Of a stretch of DNA of 64,000 nt, positions 43,151-54,960 are shown one piece after another. Position 1 is the first letter of the stretch; every line of letters begins with the position of its first letter. The notes below the pieces were generated by a model, which did not search any database, had not been told where the DNA came from, and was given only the letters and a program-made list of their open reading frames with translations. A program made the position numbers and the translations under genes. Origin of the DNA: Prorocentrum cordatum (taxonomy: Eukaryota > Sar > Dinophyceae > Prorocentrales > Prorocentraceae); assembly GCA_963575745.1 (NCBI GenBank), contig CAUYUJ010011525.1, forward strand, positions 26,001 to 90,000, in the 5' to 3' direction.

Positions 43151-44795
43151 GGGAAAGGGCTTCCCTTCGACTGAATTACGACTTTGCTCAACTTCGCTTT
43201 GGCTGGCGCGCTGAGGAGGAGGGGGGAGCTTCGACGAGCCCAGGGAAAGTGGGGGGGCAGGGAAAGGGGACGACAGAGATGACAACCAACGAATGACAGA
43301 GATGACTTGAACGGACAAGCCCCTCACACACGCCGACAGGGTCGGCGGATTTTAAGAAGAAGACTCTCGGGTACCTCTTCTCGCCTTCTCATCCTTCTTC
43401 CTCGTTAGTGCCACGCCGCAGCAGCCGCAGCCGGCGGCGGCGAGGGCCCGTGCGGAGCACCAAGGCGTTTCGGTCGCTTCGGCTGCGCCGTACTCGGTTG
43501 CGTCCGGTCGGTTCGCTTCGGTCGGTTGTCGAGTCGTTGCCGCGTCGTTGCGCACTGCTGGGCTGCCTGCGGCCTGTCGGTTTCGCTTTCGCGCTCGGTT
43601 CGGTCGGTTTTCGGTTTTGCTGTCGCCGTGGGCGGCCTCGGCCCTGGGCACGGGGGTCCAGGGCCCCGTCCCGGCCCATACCCTGAGGGAGTGGCCCCCA
43701 TGCTAGATTGGCATAGCTTGAGGCCCCTCGTCGTTAGGGCTCCATCCCACAGGGCACCATCTCTGAGCCGCCGATTCCCCGCTGAGGGGAGGGTGGGGGC
43801 CCGGGCCGCCCGAATGGGTTCGGAACAGATGGGCTCGGAGGATCGCGTTACATCGCTGGCGCATCGGCGGTGCGGCGCGACTCGGAGCCTGCTCTCCCCG
43901 TCCCAGCATCGCCGAAGTATCGGCGACGCGGTACGATCATTCGACCCCATCTACTTCGGCCCCATGTGGGCGGCCTCCAGGAGGGCACCACACATCCAGA
44001 CCCCCGACGTCAGAATGTTTTCACGACGTGGACCCTCAGGGGTCTCGACCCCTTCCCCTTGAACCGGCTCTTCGGGCCGAGTTGTTTTTTATGGTCCTGG
44101 GGCCCGGTAAGGGCCCCGTGAGGTTGAAAATAACAGAAATGTTCCCGTTGTGATTGTTGTGTGCGATTCGAGGGGGCATGGAAAGGTAGTGGCACAGAGC
44201 AGCGGGGAGATTTGGATGCAACTCTTGGGACATTTCTTTCAGCATCGGCGCTGGTATATCAGGGGTCGAGAGTCAGCCTAATCTGGCACACTCTGGCTTG
44301 ATTCCGCATAATCTGGCTTAACATTGGGCTTAATCTGGGCTACTCTGTCTCAATGGCCCTTCAATCGGGCCTCATCGCCATTAAACGGTTGACGCAAAGA
44401 CCTCCCAGTAGTTGCCGCCTGAGGGAGGGAACTCAGGCAGGCCCAGGATTGGGAGAAATAGTTCCAGAGCGTTCCCGAACGCTCTCCAAACGCTCTGGAA
44501 CGGTCGCGGCTCCCGAGACATCCTCCAGAACTGCTGTATCTCAGACAATCCCGATTCATCCCGATCCGATGTTGTCCCGATCGTGGCTCCGTCCAAGAGC
44601 CTAGCCCTGTTGGGGTCTGAGTAAATGGAGGGTCGGAGAGCCTCTGTCGGCCGGGCGAGCGCCGCAGGGCTCGCCGCGGCCTCGGGGAGGCGGGGGGGCG
44701 CGGGGCGCGCGGAGGTTGTCTTTCGCGAGGCGTCCTGTGAGCGATCGCGGGTGGCCGCGGTGCGCGTCGGGATGCACGCCACGTCAATGATGGTG
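43150..44795. other. unassigned; GCATCG palindromes at 43855-43930
   Basis: 43400-43640 is rich in CGGTTCGGTCGG-like modules. Palindromic GCATCGCCGAAGTATCGGCG sits near 43908. No supported gene. Confidence 0.45.
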
Positions 44796-44930
44796 CCAGC
44801 CACAACAGGGGGAGCTGTGGTCCTTACCCCCCGGGGGGGCCCATCAATTTCGACACCCCTCTCGAGAGATCGTCGATGCGATGGGTTCTCCCAGGGGGGT
44901 AAGGACCACAGCTCCCCCAGTTATGGCTGG
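44796..44930. repeat. long foldback, 37-bp arms, palindromic centre
   Basis: Arms 44796-44832 and 44894-44930 are inverted with two mismatches (core GGGGGAGCTGTGGTCCTTAC). The spacer also pairs imperfectly around CTCTCGAGAG, so the whole 135 bp is one imperfect palindrome. It is likely a small palindromic transposon remnant; no flanking duplication was found. Confidence 0.8.
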
Positions 44931-45840
44931 TCGGATGATAGTTCGGAGGGGGCGCTGGGCACAAAAGGATGGAGGCGAGGACAAGTTGCAACGGCGGGCA
45001 TGGCAGACGCAGGAGAGGCAAAGGCCGCAGCAAACATCAAATTCGGGCAACGGTTGGGACGGTATGGGATGGTGGTGATGTCGACGATCGTGGTGGCGTC
45101 CAGAAATGGCAATCCGAATTTCGTCTTCCACTTCCCATCCTCCCCTCTGCGACCACTTGCGGAACCTACCCCTGCGAGACCAATCGGCGTTGCGGTATCG
45201 GACACCCCGTGGGGGTTCGCCTGCATCCTGGTCCTGCTCATCCACATGATCCGATGTATGAAGCCGCCCTCTGTGATTGTGCATCATGCGACGGAGCCAT
45301 TTGGGGGATCAAGATCCTCTGGGACACCCCAGCTGGCGGGCTGAAACGGATCCAGCGCTCTTGGAAGGGGGGATGGGTGGGTGGGAGGGATCGGATATCA
45401 GATAGAGCGCGAGCGCACCCAGTTTGTCCTTGCCCCCTCCCTCCTTCGCTCCACTTGTCCCCTTCTATTACGCCCCCCTCTCTCTACTCTCCTCCTTCCC
45501 CTCTCCCCCTCCGGCCACCCTCCCCCCCTCCCCGTCTTCTTTGCACCTCCTCTCCATCATTTTCTGCCCCGCCCTCTGCCTCCCCTGCCCAGAGTTGGGG
45601 GGGCGGAGGGCGGAGGGCGGGGGCGTGCAAGGCGTCGGCGGGCGCGGAAACCGCCCGCAGGCAGCAACGGGAGGCACAACGTCTCGCGGTGCGGTGAGAC
45701 TCAGATGGGTTGGTACCACAGCGTGGACCGTGCGAGGCGTGCCCTGCACCCTTTTTCCTTCTCATCGTCCCCCTCGCCCTCCTCCTCCACCTTGCCATCA
45801 TCAACATGATCCTCTCGCCGCTCCTTTGGGATCATCTGCC
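44930..45840. other. unassigned; C/T-rich at 45420-45600
   Basis: Open frames with Pro/Ser-rich low complexity only. Confidence 0.4.
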
Positions 45841-47390
45841 TCCAGGGCTCGGCCAGCCACGCGTCACACGCTTATGGTGCCACTCTCGCTGGCTGCAGCC
45901 CAGCGACGAGTTTCGCCAAGATACTTCTCTGCCGCCGATTGCTTTCCATCCAGCAGCGCCACCCGCATGTGGGCGGAAGAAACATCGCCGATGGTGTGCA
46001 CATGCTGTCTCTGGTTTCCAGGCGAATGGTTGTCAAGGAGATCGGAAACGTCGGAACCGAGCATTCCACGGGTTTTAACAAGTTGGAGCTGATACTGCCT
46101 GGGGAAACGCATTACACTGCCTCTTCCCGAGAACTCTCTCAGGACCTGACCCGTGTCTGGGCCCATCGTGGGCTCACATGGAAGATCACCAAAGCCTCGG
46201 CTCTGATGTTGCACGTGCGAACGCCAGGCGCAACGGTACCCTGCCAGCAGGCTTCGGAAAGTAGCCAAGGAGAGCTGGAGACTCAGACAGCTGCGGCGGG
46301 CTGGAGGTAAAGTTCACAACATACAGCGGGCTTGATCACAAGCTCGTGCCCTTTGGGAGGCTGCGGTGACGAGGCTCAGTAGCAGGCAGGTTCACGCCGT
46401 CAGAGTCTCTCCTGCAGGGCCCCTCCACAAAGAAAAGAGCACGGCCTCGGTGGGGCTCAGGTTGTCGTGTTGGCCGATTGTGAGACAAAAGCTTGGTCCC
46501 ATGGCTGCTTGCCACAGGCAGGTCGTCCAGCTCTGGGCCCAGTTTGTGTTGGGCGGACGGCCTTCGTTAGCCAACTTGCAGTTGGTTTTGGCTGGGGCTC
46601 GGGCGGAGCTGGAGGAGCATGGGTTCACTTGGCGCGGTCAGGTCCCCAGCGCACGTTTACGCAATGTCGCTTCGAGTCTTAGGGTGGCATGCTGTCGATG
46701 CGCGGAGGATACAAAGGCGCGACAGAAGGGGGCTTGACCAACTGGCCCAGACCCCTCTTCAGATAGTAACCCGTTGCCAGAGGGTTGGAGAACCCTATCA
46801 GACGTTCAAGCGTTGCAGGCCAGAACCTCTTCGAAGGTTAGGGCCAGGCCGATCCTTTGAAAGCCTCTGAGGGACCTCGCGAATGGGGGCCCTCCGAGCC
46901 CTGGGGCCAGCACCGATCTACACGGCAACTGCCCGTGCCTGTGCTGCGCCTTCCAGTTCCACGTTTCACATTAACTGCAGCGCTACGCTCAGTTGTCTGA
47001 ATAACCCTAGCTATGCACAAAGCAGCAGCTGCCGTCGTGCTCACATGTGGGCCGGTGTCTTCCATTTCTTGGACGACTTGGCGCTCCCGTCGGTCAAAGC
47101 CGTGGCGCGCGCGCTAGGCGGATGTCGACGCTGAGCGAACGTTTGCGTTGCGAAAATTTGGGTCGGATCATGTGGGCCGCCTTGCCAAACTATTTGCTGC
47201 CTGCCACCTGTCGACACGGCAGGCCAAGCGAGTAACAAAGGTTTTCGGCTGCATTGGCCCGTTGGGCTGGCGAGCAAGAGGCAGCCGTGGCTGACCGCAA
47301 AGTTCGAGATGCCGACGAGTTGCCAGGCCAGAATAGTGACGAAGTCCAGCCGCCCTTTTTTACGACTTCCCTCTATTTCTAGGATCACTG
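45840..47390. other. unclassified, possibly decayed coding sequence
   Basis: Balanced composition and little repetition. Short frames such as 46366-46737 (+) have ordinary residue usage (LRLSCWPIVRQKLGP, FVLGGRPSLANLQLVLAGA) and others continue nearby in shifted frames. This is what a dead retroelement or pseudogene would look like, but no motif identifies it. Confidence 0.25.
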
Positions 47391-48750
47391 GCGGGGGGGC
47401 AGAGGTTCACAGTCCCAGGGGACCCAAACGGGCCCGGAGTTGATGGGCCAGACGGCTTCCCCCTCCCATGTGGTAGCACAGCCCATTTTTTGCACCACGC
47501 GTGCAGGTTACATTTGAGCGGGTTCACAAGTCCTGGCTAAGCATGCCCGCGCAGAGCCACCATTGAGGACCACCGCCAGCAGCTGAGCGGAGCTGCCCGT
47601 GGTATCTTTGTCGCTGGGCCTCCACAGCTCCGTGGCTGGACCCTCAGAGCCAGCAAAGCCGCCACCCCCCTTTGTGCTCCCTTCGTGGGAAGGGGCGGGG
47701 GGCGAGGCTGGCGGTGGGTGGCTGCAACCCGCTTCGGCCTCCTGCCAGAGCTGCTGAGAGCAGCGCAAGACGCGTCGAGGAGGCCGAGTCCCTGCAGGCG
47801 CGGCCTTGCGGTCCTTTCTTTTGTTGTTGCCGAGTGCGTTTCCGCTCATGTTCTGCGTTGTGGCCCCGTGCCATTTCGAAACGCCAATTCGCTCGTGAAA
47901 GCTATTCGTGCAGCGCTCGAGGTCGCTGTCTGCCCTGAATGCGTCGACGCTGCTGTTCGGCTGGGGAAATAGGAATTGACCAGAGCAGGGGCAGGAGGAG
48001 GAGAGGAGGACGTAGTTGTGGAAGGAGGAGGTGGGCGAGGAGGAAGAGGCGGAGGGGGAAGGGGAATGGGAGGATCGTGGAGAAGGTTGGGGCGGGCGAG
48101 GACGAAGGGAGGGTAAGAAAGGTAAGGAAGAAGGAGGAGGAGAAGAAGAAGTAGGGGGCAGAGGGAAAGGATGATGAAGAAGAGAAGGAAGAGTACTCGC
48201 TCTTACGTGTCAGCCAGGTGGGGGTGCTATTACGCGAAGAAGATCGTCCTGAGCTTAGTTGATTCGTATACAAATAACTTCACGTTGCTCGCTGGCAGGC
48301 GATGCAATGGCTGCAGCTGGACGTACGTTGCACGAACGCTCGCACATTCAATGGATTTAGCTAGAATGTTCAGCGATGCAGCCCAGGCTGGGCCAAACTA
48401 CCAAGACGATGTAATGGCTATGTAGATCAGTTGCTGCCTGCACCCAGGGAAAGATGGCAGGACATGCACCACGGTACATCTCTCCTACCCCGCAATTCGA
48501 GGATGCGAGACAGCGTGAACGATAGTTGTTGAATGGGGGAGCAGGCATTTGATTAGCAAGCGCGATTCATGGTAATGGTTTGAATGGAATTTGGGCTTGA
48601 GTCCCGACTGGAGCCGTATGTCTCGTGGGCATCGGCCAGAATTGCATCAGAAGATACAGGCCTGACCCGTCCCAGAAGCAATATTCTAGACGCTTCGCGT
48701 ATCCCCACCAGCCCGTCCAGAAACGACGCCCAGGCGAGTAGAGGGTCGTC
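47390..48750. other. unassigned; purine tract 47990-48190
   Basis: GGAGGAGG and GGAAGAAGG runs for about 200 bases. The remainder is featureless. Confidence 0.4.
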
Positions 48751-49490
48751 CTGAGGGGCTTTTCGGCGTCTTGGGTGCCTCGGGGGGGCCTCTGTGGGCC
48801 GTTCGGGATCCTCTTTGGGGCCTCCCGGGGGCCTCTTGGGGCCTCTTGGGGCCATCTTGGGGCCTTTGGGGGCCTCCTGGGCGCTTCTTGGGGCCACCTT
48901 TGCCCCCTCAGGATGCCACCGAGGCCTCTGGGAGCACCTTGGGTGCCTCTGGGGGGTCTCTTGGGGCCTCTTGGGGGTCTCTTGGGGGCCTCCTGGAGGC
49001 CTCTTGAAGGCCCTGCTGGGGCGCTCTTGGGGCAATTTTGGAGGACATCGGCCAAGGAAGTGGGGTTCCCTAATTACAGCCCCCCCCCAGGAGCTCCAAA
49101 CATCGCTTCCTGGACCCCTCTTGGATCGCTCTTGGAGCGCTCGTGGCCGCTCTTGGAGCCATCCTGAGGCTCTCTTGGGCCCCTCTTGGAGCTATATTAA
49201 GCCATCTTGGAGCCATCTTGATGCGTCGGATGTGCATCGCAAGCGAAAAAGTGAGAACACCAAAAACATTGATTTTCCCTGGGGTTTTGAAGCATTTTGG
49301 CCTCTTGGATGCATCCTACTGATGCTCTTGTGGGCACTTGGAACCGTCTTGGGGAGTTCTTGGAGCGTCTTGGAACATCATGGGGACCATCTTGAGGCAT
49401 CTTGCGCTATCTTGAGCCATCTTGGAGGTCATCTTGAGCTCCCTGAGGCCCTCTTGGAGCCGTGTTGGGCCGTCTTGGACGCTCTAACTA
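48750..49490 (+). repeat. 10.5-bp TTGG minisatellite, fifth array
   Basis: GGGGCCTCTTGG and GAGCCATCTTGG modules. A spacer ATGCGTCGGATGTGCATCGC (49220) followed by an A-rich stretch parallels the spacers at 14687 and 42800. Confidence 0.85.
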
Positions 49491-51545
49491 CCCGCGGCCC
49501 CCCCTGTCCAGGTCAGTGGGGAGGGGGTAGGGGGAGGGGTAAACCCCTCCCCGAAGGGGAAGAAGGAGGGGTGGAAGAGGAAACGCTCTAAACCACCGAC
49601 GCCCAGAGGGCTGGTGGGATTCAGTTGCAACTTGAAACGCTTGTTTGACAACGCGGGCAGATGGCTCGAAGACCCATTCTCTTTGCCTCCAGGGGCAAGT
49701 TCAAGACAATGTTCGAGGCAATGCAACCCACTGCAGCGCAATGCCATGCTGCACCGCGCAACGAAAATACACGCAAAACAACGCAATTTAGAGCAATGCC
49801 ATAGAACATGAATAACAGCAAGGCAATGCAACGAATTGTGACGCAATGTAAAGCAACCCGATGTAGCGAACAGTAATGATACGCAGTGCATGCGAACGCG
49901 ATGTAAAGAACAACGCTATGTTGCGCGATGCGTTGCTAAAGCATATGCGTTATAACCACATGTCTTAATGCAGTGTTCTATGCCATGGAGTTCATGTCAT
50001 GCTGAGCTACGTGCACTGCAATGTCATGCGCTATGATAACTATGCGATGCTCATTGTGAGACGAATGTGGGCTGGGGAATTCGCTCGAGGGGCTATGACC
50101 ACCGCCGTTCGAGGTGGAGCACAAGCAGGAGTGAAGTGATGGTTCAGGGAGGCCGGCGGCAATTGGCGGCGCGAGCAATTGCAGTGTATGCGCATCCGTA
50201 CTGGAGGACAGGAAGCAGCGTCGGTGGAGAAGGCGAGGATCGAGGAATTATTGCAGGCACGGCGACCTCAAATATTCTTCCTCCACCCACCCTCTTCCTC
50301 ATCTCCACTGTCCTCCTCCGTTCTCTACGCCTACGACCACTGCCACCAGCATTCCTCGTACTCGCTCGCTGAGTGGCGAGGACGGCATCGAGCACGACCG
50401 TCGCTGCGCGACGCAGCACCACTGCTGCACTCGCCGTGCTGGGCTGGCCGCCCCAGCAGCCGAGGACACACTGGCGTGCTTCCGGAACCTCGGGCTCTCG
50501 ACCCCTCTCATGTCCTCTGGGCGGCGCCATGCCATCGGGCCTGGCGGGCCGCCACGGCGAACCTGGAGCCGACGGGCGTCCACACGGCGCCTCGACGGTG
50601 AACCTGGCGGTGTCAGAAGGCATGTCCTGCCCCGGTGAGCAGGCGTGGCGGCGCCATGCCATCTGAGCGGGCCGTGCTGCTGCGAGCGCTCACCGCACGC
50701 GCTGCACAGCGCGCGCAGGCCGCGGTCCGCATCGGGGAGACTTTGCGCGTGGCCGAGGCCGCGGGCGCGCTCCTTTGCCCTGCTGCGGGAGGGCGCGCGC
50801 GGGCACCACGCCTCAGGGGCGCTGCTCCGCGCAGCACGCTGCCGGCAGCGCGGGCAAGAGTCAGGTGTGTCGTTTCCTCCCCCTATCCCTTTTTCCTTCT
50901 CTTCAGTTCTGATGTGGCTTCGCGCCTTCCCGCCATCGGTGCGGGGTTCTGCCGACCGTTCGTGGTCGTTCGCGACGTGCCGTGTTACATTTCCGATGTG
51001 GATTCCGCTCTCTCCCTCCTCTGCCTCTCCTCCTCTTTCTCTCACTCCGCCTCATCGGCGTCGAGATTGTGCAGCCTTTTTTTCTTTGCGCTTGCACTGC
51101 AGTGGTCATGTGGGCGCTCAGACTGACAGGCAGTCGGGCGATGACCTCCGAGGCCAATAAATCTGTCCTTTCGCCCGTTCTCCCAGTCCATGGTTGCGCG
51201 CGACGGCTCGCCTATGGCAGATTGGCTGGAGCGCTGCTCTTGGTTTTTGAGTGGATTCTCTCGCCTCTTCCTTCCCCCTCCCCCTCCTCCCTCGTTCCTC
51301 CTCCTTCCCCCCTCCTGGTATTTCCGTTGGGGCCACGCTGGCAGGGGGCGTCCTCAGACGCACCCGTCCCGCGAGATTGGTGCGGCCGCACTGGCAGGAC
51401 AGATCGTCCTCATGAGCACCGGTCCCGTGGTACAGATTTAAGTGTTCCGTTTTTCCTGAAAAAGGTCGGGTTTTTAAGTTGACGTGGTCGTGCACGGGGC
51501 TTGGGCCCCTATCTACTGATCGGCCTTCATCCGCTCCTGTCCCGA
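49490..51545. other. unassigned; degenerate GCAAT repeats at 49700-50060
   Basis: 49700-50060 has scattered GCAATGC and GCGATGC modules (decayed pentamer repeat). GGCGGCGCCATGCCATC occurs twice (50521, 50648). Pyrimidine-rich patches lie at about 50280-50320, 51010-51050 and 51250-51310. No supported gene. Confidence 0.45.
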
Positions 51546-51552
51546 CTGGGGG

Positions 51553-51582
51553 GAAACAACAACAACAACAACAACAACAAAA
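51553..51582 (+). repeat. (AAC)n microsatellite
   Basis: Short AAC run. The neighbouring sequence does not clearly match the composite repeat. Confidence 0.85.
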
Positions 51583-51731
51583 CATCGTACTTACGGCACG
51601 ATCTACATTACGACACCGAGTACGGTTACACCTTCGATTCATATGCGTATCAGAAATCATGGGTGTTTAGTTGATGGTTGCCATCTTCTCGCCGCGAGCT
51701 GTCGGCTCCCAGCACTTGGCGCTCCCATTGC

Positions 51732-51884
51732 GCCGAGCGCGCTCCACTACTCGCAAAGCGCCTACTCGCAAACGTGCGAACAAAAAAAAATGTCTGCCGT
51801 TCTGCAATGTATCGTAGATCCCCCGCGGGGGATCCAGGTTATTTGCGAGTAGTGACTTTGCGAGTAGTGGAGCGCGCTCGTCCA
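51732..51884. mobile_element. MITE-like foldback, 40-bp arms
   Basis: Arms 51734-51773 and 51841-51880 are inverted at 36 of 40 bases (GAGCGCGCTCCACTACTCGC). Each arm holds ACTCGCAAA twice. A second palindrome, GATCCCCCGCGGGGGATC, lies in the spacer. CCATTGC flanks both sides (51725-51731, 51885-51891), a possible 7-bp target duplication. Non-coding. Confidence 0.65.
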
Positions 51885-51889
51885 CCATT

Positions 51890-52840
51890 GCTACATCCCT
51901 TCCTCCTTCTCCATCCTCGTCCTCCTCCCACCTTTTCGCCCTCTTTCGGCGGCGCGCAGCAGGGGGTGGCGCGAGGGGGGGGGGGGCCTTCCAAGAGGGC
52001 GGGGGGCTTCTGAAAAAGCAGGGGCGTCCTTAGAAGGCCCCCGGAATCTTTTTGGGACGCCTTCTCAGCCTTAAGAGCCGGCGGGGGGACTTCTAAGCAG
52101 GTTCTTCGGGGCTCGAGAGACAAGGGTCGACGCAAACGGGGGTCAGAGCGCCAGATCTTGCAGGACCTTGCAGAGCCAGGGTTGCGCTGACCCGGGCTTG
52201 GGCGCAGGATCCTGCAGTATCTTGCAAGATGGTGCAGGATCCTGCAAAGCCTGACTGACCCGAGTCTGGGTTGACCCTGGTCAGTAGATTCCCCAGTTCT
52301 GGCCTTGTTAAAAGTTCTCCCGCTTTCTTGGAAGGTCGCCCCCCTGGCGCCACACCTGTGTGTGCGCCGCCAACCTCCTTCGATATCCGTACATGGGAGC
52401 CTTTGGCGGCGACACTGAGATCACCTTTCCCTACCTGTGGACCTCTTCTAGACCGCATTTGGCCCTCCCTCCTTCTCCTCCTCTTTTCGTCTGGCCCAAA
52501 TCAGGTCCCAAGTGCCTTCCGCATCTAGTCCAAACCGGGCCCAGATCGGACAGCGCCTATGCAAGGGACGCCAAGGCCTTCCCCCCTTGGCCCTCCCTCC
52601 CAGCCCACGCGCGCACTGAGGTTTCAGATCACGAGGGCGCGGCGCTGCTGGGGTACGCCCCTGCACCCAGGCAGGCGTCGCCTCCCGGCAACCTCCTCAC
52701 CTTGCCACAACCAGTGCGCGTGACGGAGGAGGGAGGAGGGGCCCAGACCCCGTCGGGTCGTAAAGAACTCATGGCGGGAGGTTCTTTTTCATTTTCGGCC
52801 TCCGCCCCTCTCACTGCTCCATTTTCCTCCCCTTTCCATC
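51890..52840. other. unassigned; TGCAGGA repeats at 52155-52255
   Basis: G run at about 51977-51986. 52155-52255 has imperfect CTTGCAGGATC modules. An open frame from 52360 runs into the LINE ORF1, but its first part shows no motif. Confidence 0.4.
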
Positions 52841-52845
52841 ACCAG

Positions 52846-52975
52846 CTCCTCCTCCTCCTCCTCCTCCTCCTCCTCCTCCTCTCCTCCTCCTCCTCCTCCT
52901 CCTCCTCCTCCTCCTCCTCCTCCTCCTCCTCCTCCTCCTCCTCCTCCTCCTCCTCCTCCTCCTCCTCCTCCTCCA
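52846..52975 (+). repeat. (CTC/TCC)n microsatellite
   Basis: About 43 units with one dinucleotide break near 52881 that changes the phase from CTC to TCC. Directly precedes the coiled-coil ORF1. Confidence 0.93.
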
Positions 52976-52976
52976 A

Positions 52977-53784
52977 GCAGCTGGCAGATCTCGCGCGGAA
53001 AGGAAGGGACCTCACCACAGCATCCAAGTATGAGGCTGAGTTCAAGAAGCTGCACGCACAGGAGTCGCCCAAGCCTCCCACACCTCTCCACCAGCGTGTG
53101 CAGCAGCAGTTCGCCGCGGTGGCTCGACTGGAGGAGGCGTTGGACAGGGAGGTGGACAAGCTTTTGGGCTGGAGGAACGATGTCGCCAAGCTCGAGGACA
53201 CCGTGCGGAGCATGCGTGAGGAGTTGGCCACAGCCGATCAGCAGTACAAGGCTCTGGTGGCCGAGCTGCAGCAGCAGGTGTCTGTGGCTCCCGTCCCCGC
53301 TGCGCCAGCCCCTGCCAAGCTCAAGCTGGGAGACTTGTGCGCCGACACCTTCGACCTGGGGGCCTTCCTCACAGTGGATGAGGTCAGTTTCTTCGAGGGC
53401 GATGCTGAGCTCGAGGACAAGGACCGCGAAGAGATCGCCAAGAGGAAGGACGACCTCAACGCTGGTGTTTCCAAGCTCGCCAAAGACCTGCTGGGCCCCC
53501 TGGTGGCCGCTGGCAAAGCGGCCCGAGATGCGCATCGAGAGCACCTGGCTCGGGTTGCCAGCAAGCGGCGGCGCACTGACCAGGGAGCGGCGGCAGGGGG
53601 AGATGCTGGAGCTGATGATGAGCCGCGTGAGGCACCTGCCGCTGCCCCTGGCACGGCGGCCGCTGAGGCTGCCCCAGCTGGTGGTGGAGCCCCAGCTGCA
53701 GACGATGTGCGGGCCAAGGCAGAGAAGGCCCTTCAACCTCATTCCCCCGCCCCTGGCGGGGTGGGGGGAGGAACCACCGCCTAG
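52977..53784 (+). CDS. LINE ORF1-like coiled-coil protein
   Basis: About 268 residues open from the microsatellite to a TAG at 53782. A coiled coil of 80 residues (VARLEEALDREVDKLLGWRN, MREELATADQQYKALVAELQ) is followed by an acidic segment (VDEVSFFEGDAELEDKDREE), a basic ASKRRRTD and an Ala/Gly/Pro-rich tail. ORF1 proteins of LINEs are RNA-binding coiled coils, and similar HQRV-type coiled coils precede dinoflagellate LINEs in my recollection. It could be an unrelated host protein. The true start is unclear because the open frame enters the poly-Ser microsatellite. Confidence 0.5.
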
Positions 53785-54226
53785 TTTGGCCACGCATCCA
53801 TGCCTGCATGCGTCTGCCAGTTTCAGCGCTCTCGCGGTGAGCGCCCAAGGGAGTTTTCATTGCCCGCCCCCAACGTTCGATTCGGATCGTTACGAAATCC
53901 ATGGTCTCAGAGCGCCTTCCCATTCTGGGTCGTATCAAGACAGTGTCGACGGAGCGCGCAGCTCCCTCGACGCTCGGTGGGCCGACGCCCACCAGTGTTT
54001 TAATCGGTCGCAAGCTGTAGAGGCCACCCTTGCCAAGTCGGACAGAGCCTGTCCCCGACAGGCCGCTGGCGGCCACTACCCTGGGCTTCGGCACGGTCCT
54101 CCTGGATTTTTCGGCTCCGAGGGCCATGAAGCTTTTACCAGGGCCGCGCCAGGCCTGGGAGTCGAACGCTCTCAGGCTTCCAAGTTTTTTCCTTTCCACG
54201 CCCCCGAACCCAGCCCTGGAGATTCA
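53785..54226 (+). other. interval between ORF1 and endonuclease
   Basis: Open in two frames without recognised motifs. Probably part of ORF2 upstream of the nuclease. Confidence 0.4.
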
Positions 54227-54960
54227 AGTGTTGAGCTCGTTATCCAGACTGCCAATGTCACGTCTTGGCAATCCGACTCGGGAGGCGGCCTCAGAGCTTG
54301 GCCCCCCCAAGCGCGGTGCACACGTCCTCTTAATCCAAGAGCACCACTTGTTGGAGTCTGAGCTGGAGGAGGCCACTGGCTGGGCGCATCGGCATGGGTG
54401 GAAAGCTATCCTTGGGCCTGCTGATCCAGGAGTGGGACACGGTACTTCGTCTGGGGTTGAGATGTTGGTCCAGAACCCCTTGGGATGTCATGCTCCGCAT
54501 GGAGGCCATATCATCGATCGACATCGTTCGATCGGAGCTGTCGTGCACATTCCTGGCGGTGGTCCCATCCTAGTCTGCAGCACCTACTTGCGCACGGTCG
54601 AGGGGCCCTCGGGGGCCAACGTGGGGCTCCTTGCGTGCATCGGTACGGTCGTTGAGCAGGTAGGGCTGCCCACCATCATTGGCGCTGACTTTAACATGAG
54701 CCCCGACAAGATCGTTTCGTCTGGGATTGTCAACAGGTTGGGGGTGCAGGTGGTCGTTCACAAAGACGTCGTGGGCACTTGTGGCACTAGCATGCTTGAT
54801 TATGTTATCGTTATTGCTGGGCTCGCCAAAGGTATCTCCTTCGTCAGTGCCGTTCACACGTCTAACCTCGTCACTCACCTCCCTGTGCAGATGCAGCTTC
54901 ACGCAGGGATTGGGAGGCTTCATGGGCTCGTGTTTCGGAAGCCCCCGCCGTTGCCGATTG
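54227..54960 (+). pseudogene. LINE endonuclease domain, frameshifted
   Basis: VELVIQTANVTSW (about 54230-54268) gives the metal-binding Asn in one frame. After a shift near 54290 the next frame reads HVLLIQEHHL (Glu), then IIGADFNMSP (54678-54707), MLDYVIV and VTHLPVQ. The last usually reads SDHLPV, so the final Asp is replaced by Thr. The enzyme would nick target DNA to prime reverse transcription. With the frameshift and the lost Asp it is not expected to work. Confidence 0.8.

Noticed and set aside
46366-46737. Naming the 123-codon frame as a LINE fragment
   Set aside because: Residue usage is protein-like, but no catalytic or zinc motif is visible, so no family is given.
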